64,000 bases of DNA from assembly GCA_021647465.1 (NCBI GenBank), contig JAKIUQ010000011.1, positions 42,970 to 106,969 on the forward strand, written 5' to 3'. The position numbers and the translations under genes are program-made. Every line of letters begins with the position of its first letter. Within the stretch, counting starts at the first letter, position 1. A model generated the notes under the pieces. The model made no database searches, was not told the origin of the DNA, and was given only the letters and a program-made list of their open reading frames with translations. This document shows positions 45,397 through 54,578 of the stretch, in pieces. Source of the DNA: Emcibacter sp. (GTDB lineage Bacteria; Pseudomonadota; Alphaproteobacteria; Sphingomonadales; Emcibacteraceae).

Positions 45397-46208
45397 TCTT
45401 TGGGCAGTCCTAAAACATCGGCCATATCATAAAAGCCCGGCTTCTGTTTTGCGGCCCAGAGCGCGGCCTTCACAGCCCCGCGGGCGAAGATCACTCTATC
45501 GCCGGCCTTATGGGTCAATTCGATACGTTCATCATCGGCATTAAAGCTCACCACATGTTCGCCGGCCACATTGCCGCCGCGCAAGACGGCAAAGCCAATA
45601 TCACCGCGCCTCCGCGCGCCCGTGATGCCATCGCGATTTTTATCGGCCACCTGATCAAGGTCAACGGCCCGGCCTTTTGCGGCTTCCATGCCAAGGCTGA
45701 GCGCCGTTCCGGACGGGGCATCAACCTTATGCCGGTGATGCATTTCGAGGATTTCAATATCATAATCCGCATTCAGCATACTGGCGGCCTTGCGGGTCAG
45801 GTAAAATAGTAAATTAACCCCAAGTGAAAAATTGGACGCATAAACCACGGCCACGGATTTTGCGGCCTTATACAAAGATTTTTCGTCTTCTGGCGTCATG
45901 CCCGTGGTGCCGATAATATGAATGGTGCCATATTTCGCCGCATGGTTTGCATGCAGAACCGTTGCGGTTGGACAGGTAAAATCAATGATCACATCTGAAT
46001 TCTTGAAGAGAGTCTCCGCATCAGGCGTGATTTTAAGGCTGGTATCAAGGCCACTTGCCGGATGCCGGATGGCTTGGCCGATATAAGGGCTGTCATGACG
46101 TTCGGTGCCGCCGGATAATGTGGCTGTTTCCTGATCCAGGATGGCCCCGACCAGCATTTGTCCCATACGTCCGCCGCAGCCAACAACCCCAATTTTTACT
46201 TTGGTCAT
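45393..46208 (-). CDS. dapB: 4-hydroxy-tetrahydrodipicolinate reductase
   Basis: A 271-residue NAD(P)H-dependent reductase of lysine and diaminopimelate synthesis. The Rossmann motif VGVVGCGGRMGQMLVGAI-type sequence opens the protein (IGVVGCGGRMGQ), and EMHHRHKVDAPSGTALSLG holds the catalytic His and Lys. ATG 46208 is chosen because GGGAGAAT lies just upstream and MTKVKIGVVG is the family start; the frame is open back to 46244. It is followed directly by nth and preceded by ccoS, so it may be read from the cco transcript. Confidence 0.95.
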   Translation of the reverse strand: MTKVKIGVVGCGGRMGQMLVGAILDQETATLSGGTERHDSPYIGQAIRHPASGLDTSLKITPDAETLFKNSDVIIDFTCPTATVLHANHAAKYGTIHIIGTTGMTPEDEKSLYKAAKSVAVVYASNFSLGVNLLFYLTRKAASMLNADYDIEILEMHHRHKVDAPSGTALSLGMEAAKGRAVDLDQVADKNRDGITGARRRGDIGFAVLRGGNVAGEHVVSFNADDERIELTHKAGDRVIFARGAVKAALWAAKQKPGFYDMADVLGLPKE

Positions 46209-46280
46209 GATATTCTCCCTATGCATTACCATCTTTGTAAACAATTAGAGGTCATATGGAAAGCCGCGCAACAGGAAAAT

Positions 46281-46442
46281 TTACTTTTCGTGTTTCTTGA
46301 TGTCATCTTCTTCAAACAGGGCGCGGTAGGAAGCGCCCTCAAGATCATCATATTGGCCGGAGCGCATGGACCAGAGGAAGCCGGCCAGACCCACCAGCCC
46401 CAGAAACAAGGCGATAGGGATAAGGAAAAGAAGGCCTTCCAT
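46281..46442 (-). CDS. ccoS: cbb3 oxidase assembly protein CcoS
   Basis: A 53-residue one-helix membrane protein, too short for ordinary ORF cut-offs. It reads MEGLLFLIPIALFLGLVGLA, then GFLWSMRSGQYDDLEGASYR. The hydrophobic N-terminus followed by W-x-x-x-SGQ(Y/F)DDLEG is the CcoS signature. CcoS is needed to insert heme and copper into cbb3 oxidase. Its ATG overlaps the ccoI stop by one base, completing the ccoGHIS assembly set. Confidence 0.93.
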   Translation of the reverse strand: MEGLLFLIPIALFLGLVGLAGFLWSMRSGQYDDLEGASYRALFEEDDIKKHEK

Positions 46443-48658
46443 TATTTGCTCCTTATTTCTTTAGGGGAAAAAAGCGGAATCAGGTTAAGCCGGAAAGCAT
46501 TGGCGGTCACCACCATTGAAGAGCCTGACATGGCCAAGGCGCAGATGAGCGGGGTCAAAAATCCGGCGGCCGCAAAAGGTATGGCAATCAGATTATAAAG
46601 GGCGGCAAGGCCAAAATTGCTAAAGACCAGCTTTCGGCTGGATTTTGATATCTGATAGGCGCGTACAACAGAAGACAATGTTTGCGATTGAAATATGAAA
46701 TCTGCGGCATTCTGGCTGACATCTGCGGCTGTTGAGGGGGATATGGACACATAGGCCGCGCTGAGCGCCGGGGCATCATTCAGCCCGTCACCGACCATCA
46801 AAATTTTCTTGCCCTGTGCTTTAAGCTCTTCCAGACGATCAATTTTATCCTGCGGTTTGGCCCCGCCGTGGTAATTGGTTATGCCAAGCTCTTCGGCGAC
46901 ATCCTTGACCACATCCAGCCGGTCGCCGGACAACAGCAAGACTTCGAAGCCCTTTTTCTGGAACCAGTTCACCACCTGGACAGCATCCTTACGCAAGCGA
47001 TCCTGAAAGGTAAAAAGGGCCGGCTCCTGATCGCCGGCTTTCAGCCAGAGTTCGCTAAAGCGGTTATTATGCTGAACATCTGTGCTGACATGGCACCAGT
47101 CACGATTGCCAAGGCGGACTTCCGTGCCATTGATGGTGGCTTTCAGGCCCATACCCGGTTCTTCATGAAGCGGACTGGAGGTTGCGACGGTGGAAATATC
47201 GCGCTCAAGGCAGGCCACAATTAACGCCCGGCATAACGGGTGGCTAGAGGCCTTGGCCAGACTGGCGGCCAGCGCAAGCATGGCGGGATCAAGGCTATCC
47301 CCGTTCGTTATCTCCGGCTGACCTCGCGTTAAGGTGCCGGTTTTGTCAAAGGCAACCACATCAATCTCGGCAAGCCGTTCAAGCCCGTCCGGGGCCTTGA
47401 CCAATATGCCATTTTTAAACAGGCGGCTTGCGGCAATAACCTGTACCACAGGCACGGCGAGCCCCAACGCGCAGGGGCAGGTGATGATCAAAACCGCAAT
47501 GGCGGTAATCAGGGATTGTTGCCAACCAACATCACTAAACCCCATCCAGCCGATAAAAGTGAGCAGCGCCAGCAGATGAACAGCGGGAGCATAAATCTGG
47601 GCCGCTCTGTCGGCGAGCCGGACATATTTGGCCCGGCCTTGCTCGGCAATTTCCATCAGGCCGATAATTTCATCCAGCAGGGTTTTGCCGGAAAGGGCCG
47701 TGATGCGGATATCAAGGACGCCGCTGATATTTATGGTGCCGGCAAAAACCTTGTCGTCCAGGCCCGCTGATACGGGCAGGGTTTCGCCGGTAACAAGACT
47801 GGTGTCCACTTCGGAGATGCCGCGAATGATCACGCCGTCCACGGGAATGCGTTCCCCCGGCGCAACCCGAACAACCATCCCCGGGCGCAACATATCAATG
47901 ACGCAGCTCTCGCTCTCGCCTGTTTTTGTGACGATGGTGGCTTTGCCCGGACGATAGCTCATCAGGTTATGGGCCGTGGCGCGGGCATGATTGCGCATTT
48001 TTCGATCCAGATAACGCCCAATCAACAAGAAAAACAGCAACATCACGGCCGCATCATAATAGGTATCACCGGTGCGCATAATCGTTTGCATGACGCTCAG
48101 GCCCAAAGACAGAATGACCGCCAGAGAAATCGGCACATCCATATTAAGTCTGCGGGCTTTAACCGCGCCCCACGCAGATTTATAAAAAGGCATTCCCGCG
48201 ATAGCCGCGGCGGGCAGGGCGATCAGCGCTGACATCCAATGGAAAAAACCGCGCGTTTCATGTCCCATATCTGTTCCGGCCCATTCGGAAACGGAGAATA
48301 ACATGATGTTCATCATGGCAAATCCGGCAATAGCCATACAGATCAGCAGCCAGCGCCCCTCTTTGTCATCCGAGGCCTCAGAAGGGCTGTCTTTAAACAT
48401 ATATCCTTTAAAACCCAATTCTTTCAGGGTATCGATGACCTCATCATTATTGGCGGTGGTATCCGGGTTATTCCCGGCCCATTCCACCGCCAGCCGCTGG
48501 GTGGTGAGATTCAGGCGGGCATTTTTTATGATGGGTTTCTTTTGTAATGTGCCTTCGATTTCCCGAATGCATGAGGGACAATGCAAACCTTCCACCACGA
48601 AATGCTCCAAAGGCACGGCGCTGCCCTCAAATGCATTTCTTGAGTCTAAAGACGTCAT
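46442..48658 (-). CDS. ccoI: Copper-translocating P-type ATPase of cbb3 assembly
   Basis: A 738-residue P1B-type ATPase that supplies copper for cbb3 oxidase. The N-terminal metal-binding domain has VEGLHCPSCIREIEG, followed by a second helix-rich region and eight membrane segments. The intramembrane metal motif CPC is in ITCPCALGLAVPV, the phosphorylated Asp in VAFDKTGTLTRGQP and the hinge in MVGDGLNDAPALSAA. It overlaps ccoH (start) and ccoS (end) by one base each, typical of the ccoGHIS operon. Confidence 0.95.
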   Translation of the reverse strand: MTSLDSRNAFEGSAVPLEHFVVEGLHCPSCIREIEGTLQKKPIIKNARLNLTTQRLAVEWAGNNPDTTANNDEVIDTLKELGFKGYMFKDSPSEASDDKEGRWLLICMAIAGFAMMNIMLFSVSEWAGTDMGHETRGFFHWMSALIALPAAAIAGMPFYKSAWGAVKARRLNMDVPISLAVILSLGLSVMQTIMRTGDTYYDAAVMLLFFLLIGRYLDRKMRNHARATAHNLMSYRPGKATIVTKTGESESCVIDMLRPGMVVRVAPGERIPVDGVIIRGISEVDTSLVTGETLPVSAGLDDKVFAGTINISGVLDIRITALSGKTLLDEIIGLMEIAEQGRAKYVRLADRAAQIYAPAVHLLALLTFIGWMGFSDVGWQQSLITAIAVLIITCPCALGLAVPVVQVIAASRLFKNGILVKAPDGLERLAEIDVVAFDKTGTLTRGQPEITNGDSLDPAMLALAASLAKASSHPLCRALIVACLERDISTVATSSPLHEEPGMGLKATINGTEVRLGNRDWCHVSTDVQHNNRFSELWLKAGDQEPALFTFQDRLRKDAVQVVNWFQKKGFEVLLLSGDRLDVVKDVAEELGITNYHGGAKPQDKIDRLEELKAQGKKILMVGDGLNDAPALSAAYVSISPSTAADVSQNAADFIFQSQTLSSVVRAYQISKSSRKLVFSNFGLAALYNLIAIPFAAAGFLTPLICALAMSGSSMVVTANAFRLNLIPLFSPKEIRSK

Positions 48659-49212
48659 TATATTTCCTTTGAGGCCGCTGCTACCGATATTTTTTGTTTG
48701 AGTTTATATAGGTCGCCATTCGGTCGTTTTACTAGAATTTCCACATTCCACTGCCCGGCAAGTGGCAGGGACAGAGGGGCCGTGTAAAGATTGTCACGGC
48801 TTTTGGTCAGGATGACTTCCTGATCATAGATGTTGGTTACGGCGCGGGTTATCAGGGCTGTAACCTTGGCCGGCGGCAAATCATTCTCTGGCCAGATAAC
48901 CTCTATATCCAACCGACCCGTTTCACCGGCTTCTGCGGTGATTATTTCGGGAGAATGCCGTAAATAAATTTCCCAGCCAGATTCCGCCTGTTTTTCTGCA
49001 GCTGTGATCTGCTCGTTATAATGGATGCCCTTACGGTAAGAATTTTCCGTTTCAAGTCCGCCCCAGGTTCCCAGCGCAAAATAGGCCATAATGCCATTGA
49101 CGGTAAAGATAACCAGAAAAAATCCGACAATCCACATCAAAGCTTTTTTGCCCGTAAATCTGTTGCCGGTAAATTGTTGGGTATTTTGAGATTTTTCATT
49201 CTCAGAGCTCAT
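48658..49212 (-). CDS. ccoH: FixH family protein (cbb3 oxidase assembly)
   Basis: A 184-residue protein with one membrane helix (about residues 28-50, ALMWIVGFFLVIFTVNGIMAYFAL) and a periplasmic immunoglobulin-like domain (LPLAGQWNVEILVKRPNGDL near the end). FixH/CcoH stabilises the assembling cbb3 complex. Its start overlaps ccoG by four bases and its stop touches ccoI. Confidence 0.92.
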   Translation of the reverse strand: MSSENEKSQNTQQFTGNRFTGKKALMWIVGFFLVIFTVNGIMAYFALGTWGGLETENSYRKGIHYNEQITAAEKQAESGWEIYLRHSPEIITAEAGETGRLDIEVIWPENDLPPAKVTALITRAVTNIYDQEVILTKSRDNLYTAPLSLPLAGQWNVEILVKRPNGDLYKLKQKISVAAASKEI

Positions 49213-50738
49213 GTTTTTGGTCCTTTGAAACTCGTTACATTTTCACTGATGCTGTCACTGCCCAAGTCTTTGACCGTGATGGTGAAGTTAATGCTGTCAC
49301 TTGTTAAATCTTCCTTGGGTACGGTCAGGTAGATTTTTACCGACCTGAGCCGGTCGCGGCCCACTTCTATCACGGGCAGGCCTTCGGCGGTCTTTTCCTG
49401 AATACCGACGACGTTCATTTTATAATGTTGCAACCCGGAAATGCTCAGGGAAAATGTTCTAATATCATGGGATTTGTTTAAAATCTTGACGGTATAACCA
49501 TTGCGGATATCACCGGATGATAAATGAACATACAAGGGATTTCGATCCCGCAAAACATTCACATCGAGGTCGGCCCTGTTCATCAAACCATAAAATATGC
49601 CGCCGCCCACGATGATGATGAGCAGAGTATAGAATAAAGTTCGCGGGCGAATGATCTGGATTTTCTCCGGCTCATTATTGGCGCGCCGGTCAAAATTTGC
49701 CAGACTGTCATAGGCAATCAATCCTTTTGGCCGGCCAATTTTCTCCATAACTTCGTCGCAGGCATCAATGCATAAAGAGCATTGAATACATTCAAGCTGC
49801 ATTCCGTCACGAATATCAATCCCCATGGGACAAACCACCACACATTGACGGCATTGTACGCAATCGCCCCGGCCTTCCCAGCTATCGCCTTTTTTGTGAG
49901 GGGCGCGCGGCTCCCCCCTGTCTTCTTTATACATGACGGAAAGGGTGTCATTATCCATCATGACCCCCTGAATACGGGGCCAGGGACACATGTATGTACA
50001 AACCTGCTCGCGGGCGAAACCGCCCAGAATATATGTGGTAAAAGTGAGCAGAGCAATCCAGAAATAGGTGGTGAGCGGGGCGTCAAAGGCGATAAGTTCG
50101 GCCATTAACGTCGGGGCATCATTCATATAAAAAACCCATGCCCCGCCCGTGAGAACGGAAATGACGAGCCAGATGATATGTTTTATGGTTCTTTTGGCTA
50201 ATTTGGACCAGGACCAGGGGGCTTTGTCCAGCTTGATGCGGGCATTGCGCTCGCCTTCTATGAAACGTTCCACCACTAAAAACAGGTCAACCCAGACAGT
50301 TTGCGGGCAGGTATAGCCGCACCATATGCGCCCTGCGGTGCTGGTCACAAGAAAAAGTGCAATTGCGGCCAATATTAACAGGCCGGTGATATAATAGACT
50401 TCCTGAGGCCATATTTCGATAAAGAAAAAATAGAAACGGCTGTTGGTTATATCGACCAGAATAGCCTGATCCGGAATCCCCGGCCCCCGATCCCATCTGA
50501 TCCAGGGGGAGAGATAATAGATGCCCAGTGTGACAATCATCACCCACCATTTAATGGTTCGAAAAGTCCCCTTGGCACGCTTGGGATGGATTTTCTTCTG
50601 GGCGGCGTATAAAGAGCGGTATTCTGATTTATTTACGGCGTCAACGGCCGCACGCTCGACATCGGCGTGGGGCACGATTGGCTTCGCGGCCTGTTGGGGA
50701 GGTTCAAAATTTTGCGGCTTTTTTGCCATAATTGTCAT
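49209..50738 (-). CDS. ccoG: Cytochrome c oxidase accessory protein CcoG
   Basis: A 509-residue membrane iron-sulfur protein. It has several membrane helices, a TCPQTVWVDLFLVVERFIEG segment, and a polyferredoxin part with CVQCRQCVVVCP and CIQCSLCIDACDEV (two 4Fe-4S sites). A periplasmic C-terminal Ig-like domain follows. CcoG is a cupric reductase required for copper insertion in cbb3 oxidase. Two starts are possible: ATG 50738, or ATG 50729 three codons later, which gives MAKKPQ. Confidence 0.94.
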   Translation of the reverse strand: MTIMAKKPQNFEPPQQAAKPIVPHADVERAAVDAVNKSEYRSLYAAQKKIHPKRAKGTFRTIKWWVMIVTLGIYYLSPWIRWDRGPGIPDQAILVDITNSRFYFFFIEIWPQEVYYITGLLILAAIALFLVTSTAGRIWCGYTCPQTVWVDLFLVVERFIEGERNARIKLDKAPWSWSKLAKRTIKHIIWLVISVLTGGAWVFYMNDAPTLMAELIAFDAPLTTYFWIALLTFTTYILGGFAREQVCTYMCPWPRIQGVMMDNDTLSVMYKEDRGEPRAPHKKGDSWEGRGDCVQCRQCVVVCPMGIDIRDGMQLECIQCSLCIDACDEVMEKIGRPKGLIAYDSLANFDRRANNEPEKIQIIRPRTLFYTLLIIIVGGGIFYGLMNRADLDVNVLRDRNPLYVHLSSGDIRNGYTVKILNKSHDIRTFSLSISGLQHYKMNVVGIQEKTAEGLPVIEVGRDRLRSVKIYLTVPKEDLTSDSINFTITVKDLGSDSISENVTSFKGPKT

Positions 50739-50817
50739 ACCCTGTTTATTAGATAATCATTCCGGCCCTGGCTTGCCTCCCCGCAAGGACAGCGCCGGAA
50801 TAGTTTCGTATTTTAAA

Positions 50818-51681
50818 TCACTCACCCCCGCCCAAGGTGTGAACATAAACGGCAAGAGCCTTGATCGTTGCCGGATCAAGGCGGCCCGCCCAAGAGGGCA
50901 TAACCCCTTTGCGGCTATAAGAAATGGTGGAGATCAAAGTCTGCTGGTCAGCCCCGAAAAGCCATATGCTGTCAGCCAGATTAGGTGCGCCAAAATCTTT
51001 GTTCCCCGTCGCATCTTCGCCGTGGCAGGCCGCGCAATTCTCCTGATATATTTCCGATGATCCCGCTGGCGGGGTTACAGATTTATCGGACAAGGCGATG
51101 ACATAGGCGGCCACATCTTTTATCTGGCCTTCGTCCAGAAATTCATCTGTCAAGAAGGCTGGCATATCGCTGAGGCGGGTGTCCTCATGTACGCCGCGAA
51201 TACCCACTGTAATGGTTTCATGAATTTCATCCAGAGAGCCGCCCCAGAGCCAGTCATCATCATTCAGGTTCGGATAGCCTTTGGCACCTGATGCGCCCGA
51301 CCCATGACAGCCCGCGCAATTGTCGCCGAAGACAGCCTTGCCGGACGCCATCGAGAACTCTAGCAAATCCTGACTATTCTCAATGGTTGCAAGGTCTGCG
51401 GATAAAAGCTTCTCAGAATAAACCTTGCGGGCTTCTTTCGCTTCATTTAATTGCGCGGCGACCACGTCACGCTGGGAATAGCCTAAAACGCCTTTGGAAT
51501 AATCGCTGATCAATGGCCATGTGGGCATGGCAATCCAGTATCCTACGGCCCAGATAATTGTGGCATATAAAGTCCATAACCACCAGCGCGGCATCGGGGT
51601 GTCTAATTCTTTAACACCGTCCCACTCATGGCCAGTTGTATAGGTGTCGGTAATTTCATCATATTCTGGTTCGTTTGACAT
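50818..51681 (-). CDS. ccoP: cbb3-type cytochrome c oxidase, diheme subunit III
   Basis: A 287-residue membrane-anchored diheme cytochrome c. It begins with a cytoplasmic segment TYTTGHEWDGVKELDTPMPR, one membrane helix (WLWTLYATIIWAVGYWIAM), then two heme motifs CAGCH and CAACH, each in a class I cytochrome domain with a distal Met region (MPAFLTDEF and GVMPSWAGRL). CcoP passes electrons to CcoN. It lies between ccoQ and ccoG on the minus strand. Confidence 0.96.
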   Translation of the reverse strand: MSNEPEYDEITDTYTTGHEWDGVKELDTPMPRWWLWTLYATIIWAVGYWIAMPTWPLISDYSKGVLGYSQRDVVAAQLNEAKEARKVYSEKLLSADLATIENSQDLLEFSMASGKAVFGDNCAGCHGSGASGAKGYPNLNDDDWLWGGSLDEIHETITVGIRGVHEDTRLSDMPAFLTDEFLDEGQIKDVAAYVIALSDKSVTPPAGSSEIYQENCAACHGEDATGNKDFGAPNLADSIWLFGADQQTLISTISYSRKGVMPSWAGRLDPATIKALAVYVHTLGGGE

Positions 51682-51702
51682 ATATTATTCCTTATCCGTC
51701 CC

Positions 51703-51852
51703 TTATTCGTCATCTAGGGGGCGATTGGCCGCCTCGGAGAATGTTTCATTATTGGCCGGCCACAGGGCATATACAATAGCCGTAACGAACATGCCGAAGA
51801 GAAACAGCAGTCCCCAGGTTTCGGCAAAATTAGCAACTTCCAGATGTGTCAT
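51703..51852 (-). CDS. ccoQ: cbb3-type oxidase small subunit CcoQ
   Basis: A 49-residue one-helix membrane protein that stabilises the oxidase. It reads MTHLEVANFAETWGLLFLFG, then MFVTAIVYALWP and a charged tail (NRPLDDE). ATG 51852 is preferred over the longer open frame because it gives the standard CcoQ N-terminus and has TAGGAATAAG upstream. It lies 10 bases after ccoO and 21 before ccoP. Confidence 0.9.
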   Translation of the reverse strand: MTHLEVANFAETWGLLFLFGMFVTAIVYALWPANNETFSEAANRPLDDE

Positions 51853-51862
51853 TATCTTATTC

Positions 51863-52621
51863 CTACCGGTTATTTTCTTTTGCATTATAGATTGAAAAAT
51901 CAACCAAGGTGCCGAGCATCTGCATATAGGCAATCAAGGCATCTAATTCGCTGATTTTATTTGGATTGCCGTCAAAATCACGCACCTGAGCCGTGGGATA
52001 GCGTTCCATGAAGGCGTCATAATCATCAGAATCCTCATCAAGCTGTGCTTTTAGATCCTCAATGGCATAGGTAATTTGAGCTTCGCTGTAAGGCACGCCA
52101 ACCATCTGATTGGCTTTCAGGTCATAGCTGATCAGGTTAAAATCCAGATCGGCCTTTGCCAGAAAGGGATAGCCCGGCATGATGGATTCAGGCACAACGG
52201 CCCTTGGATCATTCATATGTTCCCGATGCCACTCGTCTGAATATTTATTGCCGACGCGGGCAAGATCAGGGCCGGTTCTTTTTGATCCCCATTGGAAGGG
52301 GTGGTCATACATGCTTTCGGCGGCCAGGGAATAATGGCCATATCTTTCCACTTCATCCCGCGTTGACCGGATCATCTGGGAATGGCAATTGTAACAGCCT
52401 TCGCGGATATAGACATTGCGGCCCGCCAGTTCCAATGGGGTATAGGGCCGCATGCCTTTTACTTTTTCTATGGTGTTTTCCAGATAGAACAGCGGGGCTA
52501 TTTCCACCAGACCACCAATAGAAACCGTGATTAAAATACCAACCAGAAGAATGATAGGGTTTTTCTCAAATATGGCATGTGAGAATGACATTTTCTTTTT
52601 TGGTTTCTTTTCTAATGACAT
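51863..52621 (-). CDS. ccoO: cbb3-type cytochrome c oxidase, monoheme subunit II
   Basis: A 252-residue membrane-anchored cytochrome c. It has an N-terminal helix (ILLVGILITVSIGGLVEIAP), the LELAGRNVYIREGCYNCHSQ heme site, WGSKRTGPDLARVG and a Met-containing SIMPGYPFL axial-ligand region. ATG 52621 is chosen, with AAGGAAAAG upstream; the longer frame would run back into ccoN sequence. CcoO is needed for stable assembly of CcoN. It starts 28 bases after the ccoN stop. Confidence 0.95.
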   Translation of the reverse strand: MSLEKKPKKKMSFSHAIFEKNPIILLVGILITVSIGGLVEIAPLFYLENTIEKVKGMRPYTPLELAGRNVYIREGCYNCHSQMIRSTRDEVERYGHYSLAAESMYDHPFQWGSKRTGPDLARVGNKYSDEWHREHMNDPRAVVPESIMPGYPFLAKADLDFNLISYDLKANQMVGVPYSEAQITYAIEDLKAQLDEDSDDYDAFMERYPTAQVRDFDGNPNKISELDALIAYMQMLGTLVDFSIYNAKENNR

Positions 52622-52649
52622 TTTTCTTTTCCTTATTCGTTCTGGTGGC

Positions 52650-54332
52650 TTATTCAGCAGGGACAGTTTTGGGGGCTGTCTCTGATATTTCTGGTGTCTC
52701 TGATGTCTCTGGAACAGCATCGCCTTCGCCGCGTACTGTTCTCCAGAGGTTATAGGCCATGATCAGACTACCGATAACGAACATTAATCCCCCGACGGCC
52801 CGGATAATATTGGGGATAAATTTAGCAGCAACTGTTTCCACAAAGGAATATTCCAAAAACCCAAGGGCATCATAAGACCGCCACATCAGGCCCTCCATAA
52901 TACCAGATACCCACATGGAACAGATGTAAAGCACGATGCCGATCGTTGATATCCAGAAATGCATATTCACCAATTTCAGGGAATAAAGACCTTTACGTTT
53001 CCAGAGCCACGGGAACAGGCAATATAGCGCGCCAAAGCTGATATAGGCGACCCAGCCAAGAGCGCCGGAATGCACATGGCCCACGGTCCAGTCGGTATAA
53101 TGGCTCAGGCCATTCACCGCTTTAATGGACATTAAGGGCCCTTCAAAAGTGCTCATGCCATAAAAGGCAAGGGAAACAACCATCATCTTCAGAACCGGAT
53201 CAGTGCGTAATTTATCCCATGCCCCGCTCAGGGTCATCAGGCCGTTGATCATGCCCCCCCAGGATGGCATCCATAGAATGATGGAGAAAGTCATGCCCAA
53301 AGTCTGTGCCCAGTCAGGCAATGCGGTATAATGAAGGTGATGCGGGCCGGCCCAGATATATAGGAAAATCAAGGACCAGAAGTGAATGATGGACAAGCGA
53401 TATGAATATATCGGGCGTTCGGCGCGTTTTGGGACGAAATAATACATAATGCCCAGAAAACCGGCGGTCAGAAAGAAACCAACGGCATTATGACCGTACC
53501 ACCATTGGGTCAAGGCCCCCTGAACCCCGGCGAATAGCGAATAGCTTTTTGGCTCAACAAAGGAGATCGGTATGGACATATTATTGACCAGATGTAACAC
53601 GGCAACGGTGGCAATAAACGCAAGGTAAAACCAGTTTGCCACAAAAATATGCGGCTCTTGCCGGCGGCGTAGTGTGATAAGGAAAACCAGCAGATAGGCA
53701 ACCCAAACGATGGTCAGCCAAATGTCAACATACCATTCTGGCTCAGCATATTCCTTGCCTTGGGTGATGCCAAGAACATAACCTGTGGCGGCAAGAACGA
53801 TAAACAGCTGATACCCCCAGAAAACAAACCATGGGGCAATTTCGCCGGCCAGTCTGGCTTTGCTGGTTCTTTGCACCACATAAAATGACGTGGCGATCAA
53901 GACATTGCCGCCAAAGGCAAAAACCACAGCAGAGGTATGCAGGGGCCGCAGGCGCCCGAAATTGGTCCATTCGAGATCAAAATTCAAAGCGGGAAAGGCC
54001 AGCTGCCAGGCAATAATATCCCCAACCAGAAAACCGATAACGCCCCAAAAGACGGCGGCAATAGCCCCGGCCTTGATCACCCCGTCATTATAAAAAACGC
54101 CAGCCGGTGATTTCTCGGCCGCGATCCTGCCATTATCGGGGTTCCCGAATTTTATAACTGCGAAGATGCCAAGGGCAAAGGCAAGGATCATGATGTATCC
54201 ATGAAACGCCATGGGCGCTGAGCTGGTTTTGGCAATGATGAAAAGTGCCATCAAAACACCGATGCCAAGGCTCAGAGAGGTTAATCCTTTTGCCAGACTA
54301 TTGACGGTTGGGGGGGGGCTGAGGTTTGTCAT
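52650..54332 (-). CDS. ccoN: cbb3-type cytochrome c oxidase, catalytic subunit I
   Basis: A 560-residue membrane protein with about twelve helices, holding heme b, heme b3 and CuB. Expected His ligands are seen in LRPLHTSAVVFAFGG, WWYGHNAVGFFLTAGFLG, YIWAGPHHLHYTALPDWAQT and WTVGHVHSGALGWVAY. It is the high-affinity terminal oxidase used at low oxygen. The C-terminal tail is a short Ser/Thr/Pro/Glu-rich stretch (ETSETPEISETAPK) not usual in the family. The gene begins a complete ccoNOQP-GHIS series, with an FNR/FixK-type box about 137 bases upstream. Confidence 0.97.
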   Translation of the reverse strand: MTNLSPPPTVNSLAKGLTSLSLGIGVLMALFIIAKTSSAPMAFHGYIMILAFALGIFAVIKFGNPDNGRIAAEKSPAGVFYNDGVIKAGAIAAVFWGVIGFLVGDIIAWQLAFPALNFDLEWTNFGRLRPLHTSAVVFAFGGNVLIATSFYVVQRTSKARLAGEIAPWFVFWGYQLFIVLAATGYVLGITQGKEYAEPEWYVDIWLTIVWVAYLLVFLITLRRRQEPHIFVANWFYLAFIATVAVLHLVNNMSIPISFVEPKSYSLFAGVQGALTQWWYGHNAVGFFLTAGFLGIMYYFVPKRAERPIYSYRLSIIHFWSLIFLYIWAGPHHLHYTALPDWAQTLGMTFSIILWMPSWGGMINGLMTLSGAWDKLRTDPVLKMMVVSLAFYGMSTFEGPLMSIKAVNGLSHYTDWTVGHVHSGALGWVAYISFGALYCLFPWLWKRKGLYSLKLVNMHFWISTIGIVLYICSMWVSGIMEGLMWRSYDALGFLEYSFVETVAAKFIPNIIRAVGGLMFVIGSLIMAYNLWRTVRGEGDAVPETSETPEISETAPKTVPAE

Positions 54333-54468
54333 TTTAATAACCTGAATTTTAAATGTTGAATATTCTTTCTATTCGATAACCTGGTGTCAATTTACATGTT
54401 ACTAAATATACTGAACAGTTATATTTTATTGTAAATTGAACGATTAAGCTATTCATATCGACCAATCA

Positions 54469-54482
54469 TTGATGCAGGTCAA
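54469..54482. promoter_or_regulatory. FNR/Anr/FixK-type binding site before ccoN
   Basis: TTGATGCAGGTCAA matches the FNR/FixK consensus TTGAT-N4-ATCAA with one mismatch (G in place of A). It is 137 bases before the ccoN start on the minus strand, where low-oxygen activation of cbb3 operons is common. It also lies about 97 bases before the dipeptidase gene on the other strand. Confidence 0.75.
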
Positions 54483-54578
54483 CAAAAAATCACTATAATC
54501 TGTATTCTAGAAAAAAATCACGATTTTTTACATAAGCAACATAGAGAGAATAACTTGAGGGCGTGAATTTAAAGAGAT

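Noticed and set aside
51853..51933. Longer ccoQ and longer ccoO reading frames
   Set aside because: The extensions translate sequence from the neighbouring upstream genes; family-typical starts with ribosome-binding sites lie at 51852 and 52621.
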